A stretch of 64,000 bases of DNA, taken from positions 1,736,001-1,800,000 of the forward strand of contig NZ_CP098401.1 in NCBI RefSeq assembly GCF_023674425.1, in the 5' to 3' direction. Under the pieces are notes generated by a model. The model saw only the letters and a list, made by a program, of their open reading frames with translations, did no database searches and was not told where the DNA came from. The stretch is from Sphingomonas donggukensis. GTDB taxonomy: Bacteria > Pseudomonadota > Alphaproteobacteria > Sphingomonadales > Sphingomonadaceae. Made by a program: the position numbers and the translations under genes. The number at the start of each line of letters is the position of its first letter. The stretch's first letter is position 1. Positions 36,802 to 46,862 of the stretch are shown one piece after another.

Positions 36802-38127
36802 ATGCCGCCGCCGCTGGCCGCCGAAACCACCGCCGATCCGCGCGCGAGCCTGGCCGAAGTGCATCGCAGCGTCGCGGTGCCGGCGATGGGCGGCCCGTTC
36901 TGGCGGCGGCTGGGCGCGTTCATGGGGCCGGGCTATCTGGTTGCGGTCGGCTATATGGACCCCGGCAACTGGGCGACCGACATCGCCGGCGGATCTGCAT
37001 TCGGCTACACATTGCTGTCGGTCATCCTGCTGTCGAACCTGATGGCGATGGTGTTGCAGGCACTGTCGGCGAAGCTAGGCATCATCGGCGGCCTTGACCT
37101 GGCGCAGGCGTGCCGCGCGACCTATTCGCGGCCGGTAAACCTCGCGCTGTGGGTGCTCTGCGAACTCGCCATCGTCGCGTGCGACCTGGCCGAAGTGATC
37201 GGCACCGCCATCGCCCTGCAACTGCTGTTCGGCATCCCGCTAGTGCTCGGCATCGTCATCACCGCGATCGACGTGCTGCTGATCCTCGGGCTGCAACGCT
37301 ATGGTTTCCGCAAGCTGGAGGCGTTCATCGTCGCGCTGCTGATCGTCATCGCCGGCTGCTTCGCGATCGAGCTGGCGTACGCTCAACCAAGCCTCGCCGC
37401 GATCGCCGACGGGCTGATCCCGCGCACCGAGATCGTGACCAACCCGGGGATGCTCTACATCGCGATCGGTATCCTCGGCGCGACCGTGATGCCGCACAAC
37501 CTCTACCTCCATTCCTCGATAGTGCAGACCCGCGCGTTCGATCCGTCACCCGCGGGCAAGCGCGACGCGCTGAAGATGGCGACGATCGATTCCTCGGTCG
37601 CGCTGATGCTGGCGCTGTTCATCAACGGATCGATCCTGATCCTCGCCGCCGCCACCTTCCACACCGCCGGGCGTACCGACGTCGCCGAGATCCAGGACGC
37701 CTATCACCTGCTGACGCCGATGCTGGGCGCCGGTATCGCCAGCACGGTATTCGCTATCGCGCTGCTGGCGTCGGGTCAGAATTCGACGATCACCGGCACG
37801 CTTGCCGGGCAAATCGTGATGGAGGGGTTCCTGAACCTGCGGTTGCCGATGTGGCTGCGGCGGATGGTGACGCGGCTGATCGCGATCGTCCCCGCCGCGA
37901 TCGTCGCCGGGCTGTACGGCGAGAGCGGCACCGCGAAGCTGCTGGTGCTCAGCCAGGTCGTGCTCAGCCTGCAACTCCCCTTCGCGATGGTCCCGCTGGT
38001 GCGCTTCACCAGCGATCCGGCGAAGATGGGCGACCACGCCAACCGCGGCTGGCTGAAGTACGCGGCATGGGCGATCTGCGCGGTCGTGATCGCGTTGAAC
38101 GTCACCCTGCTCTACAATTTCCTGTGA
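36802..38127 (+). CDS. mntH: NRAMP-family divalent metal (Mn/Fe) transporter
   Basis: This is a 441-residue polytopic protein with about 11 helices. It has the metal-binding DPGN in [11 protein letters not shown] (about residue 51) and the MPH motif in [11 protein letters not shown] (about residue 229), both hallmarks of NRAMP. It imports Mn2+ or Fe2+ with protons. ATG 36802 with AGGAG upstream is preferred over ATG 36772, which sits at the foot of the terminator. The ferritin-like genes next door suggest a metal and oxidative-stress islet. Its stop overlaps the next gene by GTGA. Confidence 0.93.
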   Translation: MPPPLAAETTADPRASLAEVHRSVAVPAMGGPFWRRLGAFMGPGYLVAVGYMDPGNWATDIAGGSAFGYTLLSVILLSNLMAMVLQALSAKLGIIGGLDLAQACRATYSRPVNLALWVLCELAIVACDLAEVIGTAIALQLLFGIPLVLGIVITAIDVLLILGLQRYGFRKLEAFIVALLIVIAGCFAIELAYAQPSLAAIADGLIPRTEIVTNPGMLYIAIGILGATVMPHNLYLHSSIVQTRAFDPSPAGKRDALKMATIDSSVALMLALFINGSILILAAATFHTAGRTDVAEIQDAYHLLTPMLGAGIASTVFAIALLASGQNSTITGTLAGQIVMEGFLNLRLPMWLRRMVTRLIAIVPAAIVAGLYGESGTAKLLVLSQVVLSLQLPFAMVPLVRFTSDPAKMGDHANRGWLKYAAWAICAVVIALNVTLLYNFL

Positions 38128-39140
38128 GCGCCGCCGCCCTCCCCACCCGCAAGATCGGACCGTTCGCGGTGTCGGCGATCGGGCTCGGCTGCATGAACCT
38201 CAACCATGCCTACGGGAAACCGCCGAGCCGCGAGGATGGCGCGGCGCTGTTGACGCATGCGCTCGACACCGGGGTGACCTTCTTCGACACTGCCGCGCTC
38301 TACGGGATGGGGGAAAGCGAGCGGTTGGTCGGCGCGACTCTCGGCCACCGGCGCGGCGAGTTCACGCTGGCGAGCAAATGCGTGCTCGACATCCGCGACG
38401 GCAAGCGCAGCCTGGACGGGTCGCCCGCCGCGATCGCGACAACGCTGGAGGGGTCGCTCAAGCGCCTCGGCACCGAGCATATCGACCTCTATTATCTCCA
38501 TCGTCTCGATCGCGACGTGCCGATCGAGGAGTCAGTTGGCGCGCTTGCCCGCGCGGTCGAGGCGGGAAAGATCGGCGCGATCGGCCTTTCCGAAATGTCC
38601 GCCGCCACAATCCGCCGCGCACATGCCGTCCACCCCATCGCCGCGGTGCAGAGCGAGTATTCGTGCGTGGTGCGCAATCCCGAGATCGCGGTGCTCGACA
38701 CGTGCCGCGAGCTCGGCATCGGTTTCGTCGCCTTCTCACCCGTCGCGCGCGGGTTGCTGGCGGGCGCGGTGCGGAGCGACGATTACGGCGCGACCGACCT
38801 GCGCGCGTCGATGCCGCGTTTCACGGGGGAGAATCTGCGCCACAACCTGATCGCAGTGACGGCGTTCGACGCACTGGCGCGGGAGGTCGGCTGCACGCCC
38901 GCGCAATTGTCGATGGCGTGGCTGCTGTCGCGCGGCGACCATGTCGTGCCGATCCCCGGCACCCGCAGCATCGCGCATCTGGACGAGGATCTGGGCGCGG
39001 CGTCGGTCGCGATCACGCCCGAGGTGGCGGCGCGCATCGACGCGATCTGCGCGAAAGACGCGATCCGCGGCGCCCGCTATCCGGCAGCGATGCAGGCGCA
39101 GATCGACACCGAGACGTTCGCAGACGAGGAACTGGCGTAG
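38124..39140 (+). CDS. Aldo/keto reductase
   Basis: This 338-residue TIM-barrel oxidoreductase has the family catalytic Tyr in [13 protein letters not shown], Lys in LASKCVL and His in [10 protein letters not shown]-terminal NADPH site [14 protein letters not shown] is present. The GTG start overlaps the mntH stop (GTGA). It reduces aldehydes or ketones; the substrate is unknown. Coupling to mntH is unusual. Confidence 0.92.
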   Translation: MSAAALPTRKIGPFAVSAIGLGCMNLNHAYGKPPSREDGAALLTHALDTGVTFFDTAALYGMGESERLVGATLGHRRGEFTLASKCVLDIRDGKRSLDGSPAAIATTLEGSLKRLGTEHIDLYYLHRLDRDVPIEESVGALARAVEAGKIGAIGLSEMSAATIRRAHAVHPIAAVQSEYSCVVRNPEIAVLDTCRELGIGFVAFSPVARGLLAGAVRSDDYGATDLRASMPRFTGENLRHNLIAVTAFDALAREVGCTPAQLSMAWLLSRGDHVVPIPGTRSIAHLDEDLGAASVAITPEVAARIDAICAKDAIRGARYPAAMQAQIDTETFADEELA

Positions 39141-39171
39141 GCGCTGGAACGGGAAAACGTGGTTCCCTCCT

Positions 39172-39249
39172 CCGTTCGTTTCGAGCGAAGTCGAGAAACG
39201 GCTACGGGCGCTCCCGGAGCGGTTTCTCGACTTCGCTCGAAACGAACGG
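39172..39249. repeat. 28-bp perfect inverted repeat
   Basis: The arms 39172-39199 (CCGTTCGTTTCGAGCG...) and 39222-39249 are exact inverted complements over 28 bases with a 22-base spacer. They lie between the convergent aldo/keto reductase and kynU genes. Such TTCGAGCGAAGTCGAG elements recur in sphingomonads and may be terminators or mobile-type palindromes. Confidence 0.75.
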
Positions 39250-39275
39250 GGTAATCTGGCGCGCTATTCCCTCCA

Positions 39276-39363
39276 CCCGTTCGTGCTGAGCACAGTCGAA
39301 GCACATGCCAAGAACGCAGCGCGTGCGACACGTCCTTCGACTGCGCTCAGGACGAACGGGGTG
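39276..39363. repeat. Imperfect CGTTCGT...ACGAACGGGG inverted repeat
   Basis: CCCGTTCGTGCTGAGCACAG and CTGCGCTCAGGACGAACGGG are imperfect inverted arms around a 45-base spacer. They are adjacent to the 28-bp repeat and related to the element at 4300-4440. No gene was found between 39141 and 39388. Confidence 0.6.
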
Positions 39364-39388
39364 GTGGACCACACACTGCGCAGGGCGC

Positions 39389-40612
39389 TTAGGTCACCGC
39401 CCCCCGCGCGCGGTACCGTGCGACGTCCCACGCCCCGCTCGCCAGCACCTCGCCCAAAATCTCCGCCGCCCGCCACACGTCCTCGAACCCGAGGTACAGC
39501 GGGGTGAAGCCGAAGCGCAGCAGGTCGGGTCCGCGGAAGTCGCCGATCACGCCGCGCGCGATCAGCGACGCCATCACCGGGTATCCATCGGCATGCGCGA
39601 AGCTGACGTGACTGCCGCGCGCCGCCGGATCGGTCGGCGAGGCCAGTGCGAGGTCCGGGCACCGCGAGCCGACCTCCGCCACGAACAGCTCGGCGAGCGC
39701 CCGCCCCTTCGCATAGAGCGCCGCCAGATCGACCCCATCGAACGCCGCCAGCCCGGCCTCAAGCGCCGCGAGCGCCAGGATCGGCGGGGTGCCCGCCAGC
39801 CAACGCTTCATGCCGGCGCCGGCTGCATAATCATCGCCGAAATCGAACGGCGTCGCATGCCCCATCCACCCCGTCAGCGGGGAGGCCAACCGCGCCTGAT
39901 GCCGCTCCGCGACGAACAGATACGCCGGCGCACCGGGGCCGCCGTTCAGATATTTATACCCGCACCCGACCGCCAGGTCGGCGCCCGCGCCGTTCAGGTC
40001 GACCGGCACTGCGCCGGCGCTGTGCGACAGGTCCCACAGCATCAGCGCACCCGCCGCGTGCGCCGCCTGGGTTACCGCGGCCATGTCGAACATCGCGGCG
40101 GTGCGGTAGTGGACGTGGGTCAGCATCACCACCGCGACGCGCTCGTCGATCGCCTCGGCAATGCGCTCGCGCGCCACCGTCCGCACTTCCACGCCCGGCA
40201 GCGTCGCGGCGATCCCCTGCGCGATATACAGGTCGGTCGGGAAATTGCCCGGCTCGGTCAGGATCACCCGCCGCCCGCCCTGCGCGCCCAGCGCCGCGAC
40301 CAGCAGCTTGTGCAGGTTGACCGAGGTTGAATCGGCGACGACGACTTCGTGCGGCTGCGCCCCGATCAGCGGCGCGATTTTCGCTCCGACCCGCATCGGC
40401 GCGTCGATCCAGCCGGCGTCGTTCCAGCTGCGGATCAGCCCCTCGCCCCACTCGCGGGCCACCGTGTCCGCGACCCGCGCCGACGTATCGCGCGGCAGCA
40501 CGCCCAGCGAATTGCCGTCGAGGTAGAGCACACCCTCGGGCACCGCGAACCGCGCCTTCAGCGCCGCAAACGGATCGGCGGCATCCAGCGCCCGCGCCTC
40601 ATCCCGCGTCAA
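39389..40612 (-). CDS. kynU: Kynureninase
   Basis: This is a 407-residue PLP enzyme with YLDGNSLGVLPR near residues 30-42, DLSHSAGAVPVDLN, and the Schiff-base Lys in GCGYKYLNGGPGAPAYL (about residue 226). It splits kynurenine to anthranilate and alanine. The best start is a TTG at 40612 overlapping the kynA stop (TTGA), which gives normal family length. The longer frame upstream is antisense to kynA codons and was rejected. Confidence 0.95.
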   Translation of the reverse strand: MTRDEARALDAADPFAALKARFAVPEGVLYLDGNSLGVLPRDTSARVADTVAREWGEGLIRSWNDAGWIDAPMRVGAKIAPLIGAQPHEVVVADSTSVNLHKLLVAALGAQGGRRVILTEPGNFPTDLYIAQGIAATLPGVEVRTVARERIAEAIDERVAVVMLTHVHYRTAAMFDMAAVTQAAHAAGALMLWDLSHSAGAVPVDLNGAGADLAVGCGYKYLNGGPGAPAYLFVAERHQARLASPLTGWMGHATPFDFGDDYAAGAGMKRWLAGTPPILALAALEAGLAAFDGVDLAALYAKGRALAELFVAEVGSRCPDLALASPTDPAARGSHVSFAHADGYPVMASLIARGVIGDFRGPDLLRFGFTPLYLGFEDVWRAAEILGEVLASGAWDVARYRARGAVT

Positions 40613-41400
40613 AGCGCCGTCCTCACGCTCAGCAACTCGGGGAAGAACCCCTGGTCGAGCACTTTCGCCAGATAAGCGACGCCCGCCGTCCCCCCGGTCC
40701 CGGTCTTGAAGCCGATCACCCGTTCGACCGTCTTGAGATGCCCGAATCGCCAGAGCTGCACGTGATATTCGATGTCGACCAGCTTTTCGGCCAGTTCGTA
40801 CAAATCCCAGTATCGATCCGGTTCGGCATAGACCGCGCCCCAAGCCGCCTCAACCGCTGGCGACGCGTCATAGGCTTGCGTCCAGTCGCGCTCCGTCACT
40901 GCCCCGGGAATCGCGAACCCGCGCCGCGCGAGCAGGCGCAGCGCCTCGTCATACAGGCTCGGGCGGTGGAGTTCGTCGCGCAGCGTATCGGCGACCGCGG
41001 GCTCGCCGGCGTGGATGTCGACCATGTCCACCCGCTTCGCGCCCAACAGGAATTCGACGAGGCGATACTGGTCCGACTGGAACCCGCTCGACGTGCCGAG
41101 CCGCCCGCGCATCGCGGTGTAATCGGCGGGCGTCATCGTCGCGAGCACTTCCCACGACTGGATCAGCTGGGTCTGGATGCGCGCCACCCGGCTCATCATC
41201 TTGAACGCCGGGGGCAGCGTGTCGGCGATCACCGCCGCCCGCGCCGCGCGCAGTTCGTGCAGGCTCAGTTTCAGCCAGATTTCCGACGCCTGGTGGATGC
41301 TGATGAACAGAAGCTCGTCATGCGCGTCGGTCAGCGGGGTTTGCAGCGCCAGCAATTCGGGCAGCCGCAGGTAGCTTCGGTAGGTGACGTTGATGGCCAT
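40609..41400 (-). CDS. kynA: Tryptophan 2,3-dioxygenase
   Basis: This 263-residue heme dioxygenase has the substrate-binding [16 protein letters not shown] (about 30-45) and [16 protein letters not shown]. The heme-ligand His is in [14 protein letters not shown] and the [11 protein letters not shown] loop follows. It opens the tryptophan indole ring to N-formylkynurenine. It is coupled to kynU by TTGA; a formamidase (kynB) is not seen here. It is divergent from the class III alcohol dehydrogenase with a 52-base gap. Confidence 0.96.
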   Translation of the reverse strand: MAINVTYRSYLRLPELLALQTPLTDAHDELLFISIHQASEIWLKLSLHELRAARAAVIADTLPPAFKMMSRVARIQTQLIQSWEVLATMTPADYTAMRGRLGTSSGFQSDQYRLVEFLLGAKRVDMVDIHAGEPAVADTLRDELHRPSLYDEALRLLARRGFAIPGAVTERDWTQAYDASPAVEAAWGAVYAEPDRYWDLYELAEKLVDIEYHVQLWRFGHLKTVERVIGFKTGTGGTAGVAYLAKVLDQGFFPELLSVRTAL

Positions 41401-41452
41401 TGCCCCCTATAGCCCGCCACACGTCCCGTCCGCCAGTTCAGGAGCCGCCCCC

Positions 41453-42565
41453 GTGAAGACCCGCGCCGCCGTCGCCTTCGAAGCCAAACGCCCGCTCGAG
41501 ATCGTCGAGCTCGACCTGGAGGGGCCGAGGGCCGGCGAGGTGCTGGTCGAGATCATGGCGACCGGCATCTGCCACACCGACGCCTACACGCTGGACGGCC
41601 TGGACAGCGAGGGCCTGTTCCCGAGCGTGCTGGGCCATGAGGGTGCGGGCATCGTGCGCGAGGTCGGTGCGGGCGTGACGAGCGTCGTGCCCGGCGACCA
41701 CGTCATCCCGCTCTACACCCCCGAATGCCGCCAGTGTAAGTCGTGCCTTTCGGGCAAGACCAACCTGTGCACCGCGATCCGCGCGACGCAGGGGAAAGGG
41801 CTGATGCCCGACGGCACGACGCGCTTCAGCTACAAGGGGCAGCCGATCTTCCACTATATGGGCTGCTCGACCTTCTCGAACTTCACGGTCCTGCCCGAGA
41901 TCGCGGTTGCGAAGATCCGCACCGATGCGCCGTTCCAGACCAGCTGCTACATCGGTTGCGGCGTAACCACCGGCGTCGGCGCGGTGACCAACACGGCGAA
42001 GGTGCAGGCGGGCGAGACGGTCGTCGTCTTCGGGCTGGGCGGCATCGGCCTGAACGTCATCCAGGGCGCGCGGCTGGTGGGGGCGTCGCGGATCGTCGGC
42101 GTCGACCTGAACCCCGAGCGCGAGGCCTGGGGCCGCCAGTTCGGCATGACCGACTTCATCGATGCCCGGGGCAAGTCACGCGAGGAGATGATCGCCGCGG
42201 TCGCCGCGCTGACCGACGGCGGCGCCGACTATAGCTTCGATGCGACCGGCAATACCGACGTGATGCGCACCGCGCTGGAATGCTGCCACCGCGGCTGGGG
42301 CACGTCGATCGTCATCGGCGTGGCGGAAGCGGGCAAGGAAATCGCCACCCGCCCGTTCCAGCTGGTGACCGGCCGCAACTGGCGCGGGACCGCGTTTGGG
42401 GGCGCGAAGGGGCGCACCGACGTGCCGAAGATCGTCGACTGGTATATGGACGGCAAGATCGCGATCGACCCGATGATTACGCACATCCTGTCGCTCGACG
42501 AGATCAACAAGGGTTTCGACCTGATGCATGCCGGCGAAAGCATCCGCAGCGTCGTCGTTTACTGA
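41453..42565 (+). CDS. frmA: S-(hydroxymethyl)glutathione dehydrogenase / class III alcohol dehydrogenase
   Basis: This is a 370-residue zinc enzyme. The catalytic zinc site is [12 protein letters not shown] with GHEGAG. The structural C4 zinc site is [15 protein letters not shown] and the NAD site is GLGGIGLN. The class III signature [20 protein letters not shown] is present. It oxidises the glutathione adduct of formaldehyde. GTG 41453 with AGGAG eight bases upstream gives the normal N terminus; the earlier ATG at 41384 was rejected. The usual partner S-formylglutathione hydrolase does not follow. Confidence 0.95.
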   Translation: MKTRAAVAFEAKRPLEIVELDLEGPRAGEVLVEIMATGICHTDAYTLDGLDSEGLFPSVLGHEGAGIVREVGAGVTSVVPGDHVIPLYTPECRQCKSCLSGKTNLCTAIRATQGKGLMPDGTTRFSYKGQPIFHYMGCSTFSNFTVLPEIAVAKIRTDAPFQTSCYIGCGVTTGVGAVTNTAKVQAGETVVVFGLGGIGLNVIQGARLVGASRIVGVDLNPEREAWGRQFGMTDFIDARGKSREEMIAAVAALTDGGADYSFDATGNTDVMRTALECCHRGWGTSIVIGVAEAGKEIATRPFQLVTGRNWRGTAFGGAKGRTDVPKIVDWYMDGKIAIDPMITHILSLDEINKGFDLMHAGESIRSVVVY

Positions 42566-42590
42566 CCCCAAGAAAGAGGAGGAGAGGCCG

Positions 42591-42974
42591 ATGTTCAGCC
42601 ACGTCATGCTCGGCGCCAACGATATGGCGGCGTCCAAGGCATTCTACGATGCCACCATCACCGCTCTCGGCGGCAAGCCCGGTCGCAGCGACGACAAGGG
42701 CCGCGTGTCGTACATGCTGAACGGCGGCGTGTTCATGCTGTCGCAGCCGATCGACGGCCAGCCGGCGTGTCACGCCAACGGCGGCACGGTCGGCTTCGCG
42801 GCAGCGACGCCCGAGGCGGCGGACGCCTGGCATGCCGCGGGCCTAGCCGCCGGGGGCACCGCGATCGAGGATCCGCCCGGCATCCGTTCGAACGCGTTCG
42901 GCTCGCTCTATCTCGCCTATCTGCGCGATCCGGCGGGGAACAAGGTATGCGCGACCTGCCGGATGCCCGCCTGA
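42591..42974 (+). CDS. VOC-family (glyoxalase/dioxygenase-fold) protein
   Basis: This 127-residue protein has the paired beta-alpha-beta-beta-beta pattern: MFSHVMLGANDMAASKAFYD opens one module and FGSLYLAYLRDPAGNKVC ends the other. It begins 25 bases after frmA with AGGAGGAGAG upstream, so it is probably in the same transcript. A role in formaldehyde or glutathione-adduct handling is possible but unproved. Confidence 0.88.
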   Translation: MFSHVMLGANDMAASKAFYDATITALGGKPGRSDDKGRVSYMLNGGVFMLSQPIDGQPACHANGGTVGFAAATPEAADAWHAAGLAAGGTAIEDPPGIRSNAFGSLYLAYLRDPAGNKVCATCRMPA

Positions 42975-43083
42975 TTCCGTAGCATCCTAACCATTTCCGG
43001 CGCGCCGCGATGCAACCAAAGCGGCGCGCCGCACTTTAACGCTCCACAGGCTCGCACCGTCTCGGCGGGTCGTGGAGATTCCG

Positions 43084-43512
43084 ATGTCCCTTACCCGCAC
43101 ACCGTCCCGGCCCGCGCTGCATCCGTTGCACGCGATCCTGCTCGCCTTTCCGATCGCGCTGTTCACCGGCGCCGTGCTGTCCGACGTCACCTATCTCAAC
43201 AGCGCGGAGATGCAGTGGTCGAACTTCTCGGCCTGGCTCATCACCTTTGCGCTGGTGTTTGGCGGGCCGGTGGTGCTGTGGGCGCTGATCGACCTCATCC
43301 GCGCGGGCAACCGCGGGCCGGCGCGGCTGTACCTCGTGCTCGTCGCGGTGATGTGGGTGCTCGGCCTCGTCAACGCCTTCAAGCACAGCCAGGACGCCTG
43401 GAGCTCGGTCGGGGCGCCGGGGCTGATCCTGTCGATCCTGTGCGCCGCGCTGGCGCTGGTTGCCGGCTGGATCGCCTATTCCCCCGTTACCGCCGTGGAG
43501 GCCGCACGATGA
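43084..43512 (+). CDS. DUF2231-type membrane protein
   Basis: This 142-residue protein has four predicted membrane helices and the DUF2231 start HPLHAILLAFPIALF. I chose ATG 43084, with GGAG six bases upstream, over GTG 43072. It overlaps the sorbosone-dehydrogenase-like gene by ATGA, forming a pair that is often seen together. The biochemical function is unknown; a heme-linked electron role has been suggested for such pairs only by context. Confidence 0.87.
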   Translation: MSLTRTPSRPALHPLHAILLAFPIALFTGAVLSDVTYLNSAEMQWSNFSAWLITFALVFGGPVVLWALIDLIRAGNRGPARLYLVLVAVMWVLGLVNAFKHSQDAWSSVGAPGLILSILCAALALVAGWIAYSPVTAVEAAR

Positions 43513-44816
43513 CCCGCCTGATCGCCGGCGCCGCCCTTGCGCTCACCCTCGCCGCCTGCGGTGGCCAGCCGAAGGACGTCGTTCAGACCGGCGCCAACCC
43601 GCAGCTGCCCGCGCAGGACCAGACGCTGATCCCGCCGATGAAGATCGCCGATCCGACCAGCTGGGACGGCGCCAAGCCGACCGTGCCGGCGGGCTTTGCG
43701 ATCACCGCGATCGCCAGCGACCTGAAGGTGCCGCGCCAGATGCTGGTGCTGCCGAACGGCGACATCCTGGTCGCCGAGGGCAAGGGCGGCAGTGCGCCCA
43801 AGGTCCGGCCTAAGGACGTAATCGCCGGCTTCATCAAGGCGAAGGGCACGACCAGCGTGAAGGGCGGCGACCGCATCACTCTGCTGCGCGACGCCAACGG
43901 CGACGGGCAGTACGAAACGCGCAGCGTTTTCGTCTCCGGCCTCAACGCGCCCTACGGCCTGGCGCTGGTGGCCGGTAGCCTGTACGTCGCCAACCAGGAC
44001 GCGCTGCTGCGCTTTCCCTACACCGACGGGGTGACAAGCATCACCGTGCCGGGTGAGCGTGTCACCGAACTGCCGTCGCGGATCAACCATCACTGGACGA
44101 AATCGCTGGCAGCCAGCGCGGACGGCACGAAGCTGTATGTCGGCATCGGATCGAACAGCAACATCGGCGAACGCGGCCTGGAGGTCGAGCAGGACCGCGC
44201 CGTCATCTGGGAGATCGATCGCGCGACGGGCGCGCATCGCACCCTGGTGTCGGGCATCCGCAACCCGACCGCGCTGGCCATCAATCCGCAGACCAACGCG
44301 CTGTTCGCCGTGGTCAACGAACGCGACGAGCTGGGCCCGCGGCTGGTGCCCGATTACCTGACGCAGATCCGGCCCGGCGCCTTCTACGGCTGGCCGTACA
44401 GCTATTACGGCGCGAACGTCGATCCGCGCGTCCATCCGCAGCGTCCGGACATGGTCAGGAAAGCGATCGCGCCCGATTATGCGCTGGGCAGCCATGTCGC
44501 GGCCCTCGGCCTGTCGTTCGCACAGGCCGGCGGCTTCGGCGGCGCGCTGAGCAACGGCGCCTTCGTCGGCGAACATGGCAGCTGGAACCGCCAGGATCCC
44601 GCCGGCTACAAGGTCACGTTCGTGCCGTTCGCGGGCGGTCGCCCCGCGGGCCCGCCACGCGATTTCGTCACCGGCTTCATGGGATCGGACGGCAAGACGC
44701 GGGGTCGCCCGGTCGGCGTCGTCTTCGACCCGCGCACCCGCTCGCTGCTGGTGGCGGACGATCTGGCCAACGTCGTCTGGCGCGTGACCCAGGCTCCCGC
44801 GGTCGCCGTGCGGTAA
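43509..44816 (+). CDS. Sorbosone/glucose dehydrogenase-like lipoprotein (PQQ-type propeller)
   Basis: This 435-residue lipoprotein has the lipobox LTLAAC with Cys17, then a six-bladed soluble quinoprotein-type propeller. Characteristic segments include VPRQMLVLPNGDILVAE, LNAPYGLALV, the RINHHWTKSLA His pair, GSNSNIGERG, IRNPTALAINP and EHGSWNR. It probably oxidises sugars or aldoses in the periplasm with PQQ; the substrate is uncertain. It is coupled to the DUF2231 gene. Confidence 0.92.
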   Translation: MTRLIAGAALALTLAACGGQPKDVVQTGANPQLPAQDQTLIPPMKIADPTSWDGAKPTVPAGFAITAIASDLKVPRQMLVLPNGDILVAEGKGGSAPKVRPKDVIAGFIKAKGTTSVKGGDRITLLRDANGDGQYETRSVFVSGLNAPYGLALVAGSLYVANQDALLRFPYTDGVTSITVPGERVTELPSRINHHWTKSLAASADGTKLYVGIGSNSNIGERGLEVEQDRAVIWEIDRATGAHRTLVSGIRNPTALAINPQTNALFAVVNERDELGPRLVPDYLTQIRPGAFYGWPYSYYGANVDPRVHPQRPDMVRKAIAPDYALGSHVAALGLSFAQAGGFGGALSNGAFVGEHGSWNRQDPAGYKVTFVPFAGGRPAGPPRDFVTGFMGSDGKTRGRPVGVVFDPRTRSLLVADDLANVVWRVTQAPAVAVR

Positions 44817-44832
44817 CATCGCCGGAAAAGAA

Positions 44833-44856
44833 AAGGGCCGGCGATTGCCGGCCCTT
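44833..44856. terminator. Bidirectional terminator between the sorbosone gene and typA
   Basis: AAGGGCCGGC, loop GATT and GCCGGCCCTT form a 10-bp stem. T-rich sequence follows on the plus strand and an A-run (AAAAGAAAA) precedes it, giving a U-run for the minus-strand transcript of typA. It therefore should stop both convergent genes. Confidence 0.9.
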
Positions 44857-44867
44857 GTTGTGTACGG

Positions 44868-46691
44868 TCAGGCCGCCTGCTTCGCGCGGCTCGCCTTCTT
44901 CCGCTCATGCGGGTCGAGGTGGCGCTTGCGCAGGCGGATTTTGGTCGGGGTCACCTCGACCATCTCGTCGTCGTCGACATAGGCGATGGCCTGCTCCAGC
45001 GTCATCTTCTTGGGCGGGGTCAGGCGGACGGCGTCGTCCTTGCCGCCGCTGGCACGGAAGTTCGTCAGCTGCTTCGCCTTCATCGGGTTGACCTCAAGGT
45101 CTTCCGTCTTGGCGTTCTCACCGATGATCATGCCCTCGTACAGCGCCTCGCCGTGGCCGACGAACAGGATGCCGCGGTCCTCGAGCGGCCCCAGCGCATA
45201 GGACTGCGCCTCGCCCGAACCGTTCGAGATCAGCACGCCGTTCTTGCGCCCCTCGATCTGGCCCTTGTGGGGGCCGTATTTCTCGAACAGCCGGTTCATG
45301 ATGCCGGTGCCGCGCGTGTCGGACAGGAATTCGCCGTGATAACCGATCAGGCCGCGCGACGGGGCCGAGAAGGTGATGCGCGTCTTGCCGCCACCCGACG
45401 GACGCATGTCGGTCATCTCGCCCTTGCGCTGGTTCATCTTGTCGACGACCGTGCCCGAATGCTCGTCGTCCACGTCGATGACGACGGTTTCGTAGGGCTC
45501 GGTCTTCTTGCCGCTCTCGTCCTCACGGAACAGCACGCGCGGGCGGCTGATGCCGAGTTCGAAGCCCTCGCGGCGCATCGTCTCAATCAGCACGCCGAGC
45601 TGAAGCTCGCCGCGGCCGGCGACTTCGAAGCTGTCCTTGTCGGCGCTCTCGGTCACCTTGATCGCGACGTTCGATTCCGCCTCGCGCTCCAGCCGGTCGC
45701 GGATCATCCGCGACGTGACCTTCGATCCCTCACGCCCCGCCATCGGCGAATCATTGACCGCAAAGCGCATCGACAGCGTCGGCGGATCGATCGGCTGCGC
45801 CTGAATCGCCTCGGTTACGGCGATATCGCAGATCGTGTTCGACACGGTCGCGACGCTGAGACCCGCGAGCGAGATGATGTCGCCCGCGCGCGCTTCCTCG
45901 ACGGGAACGCGCTCCAGCCCGCGGAAGCTCATCAGCTTCGACGCGCGACCGGTCTCGATCACCTTGCCGTCCATGTCGAGCGCGTGGATCGGCTGGTTGA
46001 CCTTGACCACGCCCGACTGGACGCGGCCCGTCAGCACGCGGCCGAGGAAGTTGTCGCGGTCGAGCAGCGTCACGAGGAAGCTGAACGGCGCATCCTGATC
46101 GAGCGCGGGCGGCGGCACGTGATCGACGATCTTCTGGAACAGCGGCGTCAGCGTGCCCTCGCGGCGCGACGGATCCTCGCTGGCGTAGCCGTTGCGGCCC
46201 GACGCGTAGAGGACCGGGAAATCAAGCTGCTCGTCGGTCGCATCCAGCGACACGAACAGGTCGAACACCTCATCCAGCACTTCCTGGATGCGCTCGTCCG
46301 GGCGATCGACCTTGTTCACGACGACGATCGGGCGCAGGCCCAGCGCCAGCGCCTTGCCGGTCACGAACTTCGTCTGCGGCATCGCGCCTTCGGACGAATC
46401 GACCAGCAGGACGACGCCGTCGACCATCGACAGGATGCGCTCCACCTCGCCGCCGAAATCGGCGTGGCCCGGCGTGTCGACGATGTTGATCCGCGTGCCC
46501 TCCCACTCGATCGACGTGGGCTTGGCGAGGATGGTGATCCCGCGCTCCTTTTCCAAGTCGTTCGAATCCATCGCGCGCTCCTCGACGCGCTGGTTGTCGC
46601 GGAAGGTGCCCGACTGGCGGAACAGCTGGTCGACAAGCGTGGTCTTGCCGTGATCGACGTGGGCGATGATCGCCACGTTGCGGAGGCTCAT
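44868..46691 (-). CDS. typA: Ribosome-associated GTPase TypA/BipA
   Basis: This is a 607-residue translational GTPase with G1 [11 protein letters not shown]2 region [11 protein letters not shown]3 DTPGHADF and G4 NKVD. EF-G-like domains and the BipA C-terminal domain follow. It binds 70S ribosomes and helps ribosome assembly and stress adaptation. Length is normal and it is monocistronic, ending at a bidirectional terminator. Confidence 0.98.
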   Translation of the reverse strand: MSLRNVAIIAHVDHGKTTLVDQLFRQSGTFRDNQRVEERAMDSNDLEKERGITILAKPTSIEWEGTRINIVDTPGHADFGGEVERILSMVDGVVLLVDSSEGAMPQTKFVTGKALALGLRPIVVVNKVDRPDERIQEVLDEVFDLFVSLDATDEQLDFPVLYASGRNGYASEDPSRREGTLTPLFQKIVDHVPPPALDQDAPFSFLVTLLDRDNFLGRVLTGRVQSGVVKVNQPIHALDMDGKVIETGRASKLMSFRGLERVPVEEARAGDIISLAGLSVATVSNTICDIAVTEAIQAQPIDPPTLSMRFAVNDSPMAGREGSKVTSRMIRDRLEREAESNVAIKVTESADKDSFEVAGRGELQLGVLIETMRREGFELGISRPRVLFREDESGKKTEPYETVVIDVDDEHSGTVVDKMNQRKGEMTDMRPSGGGKTRITFSAPSRGLIGYHGEFLSDTRGTGIMNRLFEKYGPHKGQIEGRKNGVLISNGSGEAQSYALGPLEDRGILFVGHGEALYEGMIIGENAKTEDLEVNPMKAKQLTNFRASGGKDDAVRLTPPKKMTLEQAIAYVDDDEMVEVTPTKIRLRKRHLDPHERKKASRAKQAA

Positions 46692-46862
46692 GGGAATATT
46701 CTCGATGTAGGAGCGATGGAGTTGCGCGGCCCCTAGCGCAAATGTTGCGTTGCGGGAAGAGGCCCGCTTGCCGCACCCCGTGTATTGCCTATATGATACA
46801 CTTGAACGCGCGGACCAACGGCGTCATGGATCGGCGCTGGCACGACGCGACGGAGGACAGGA

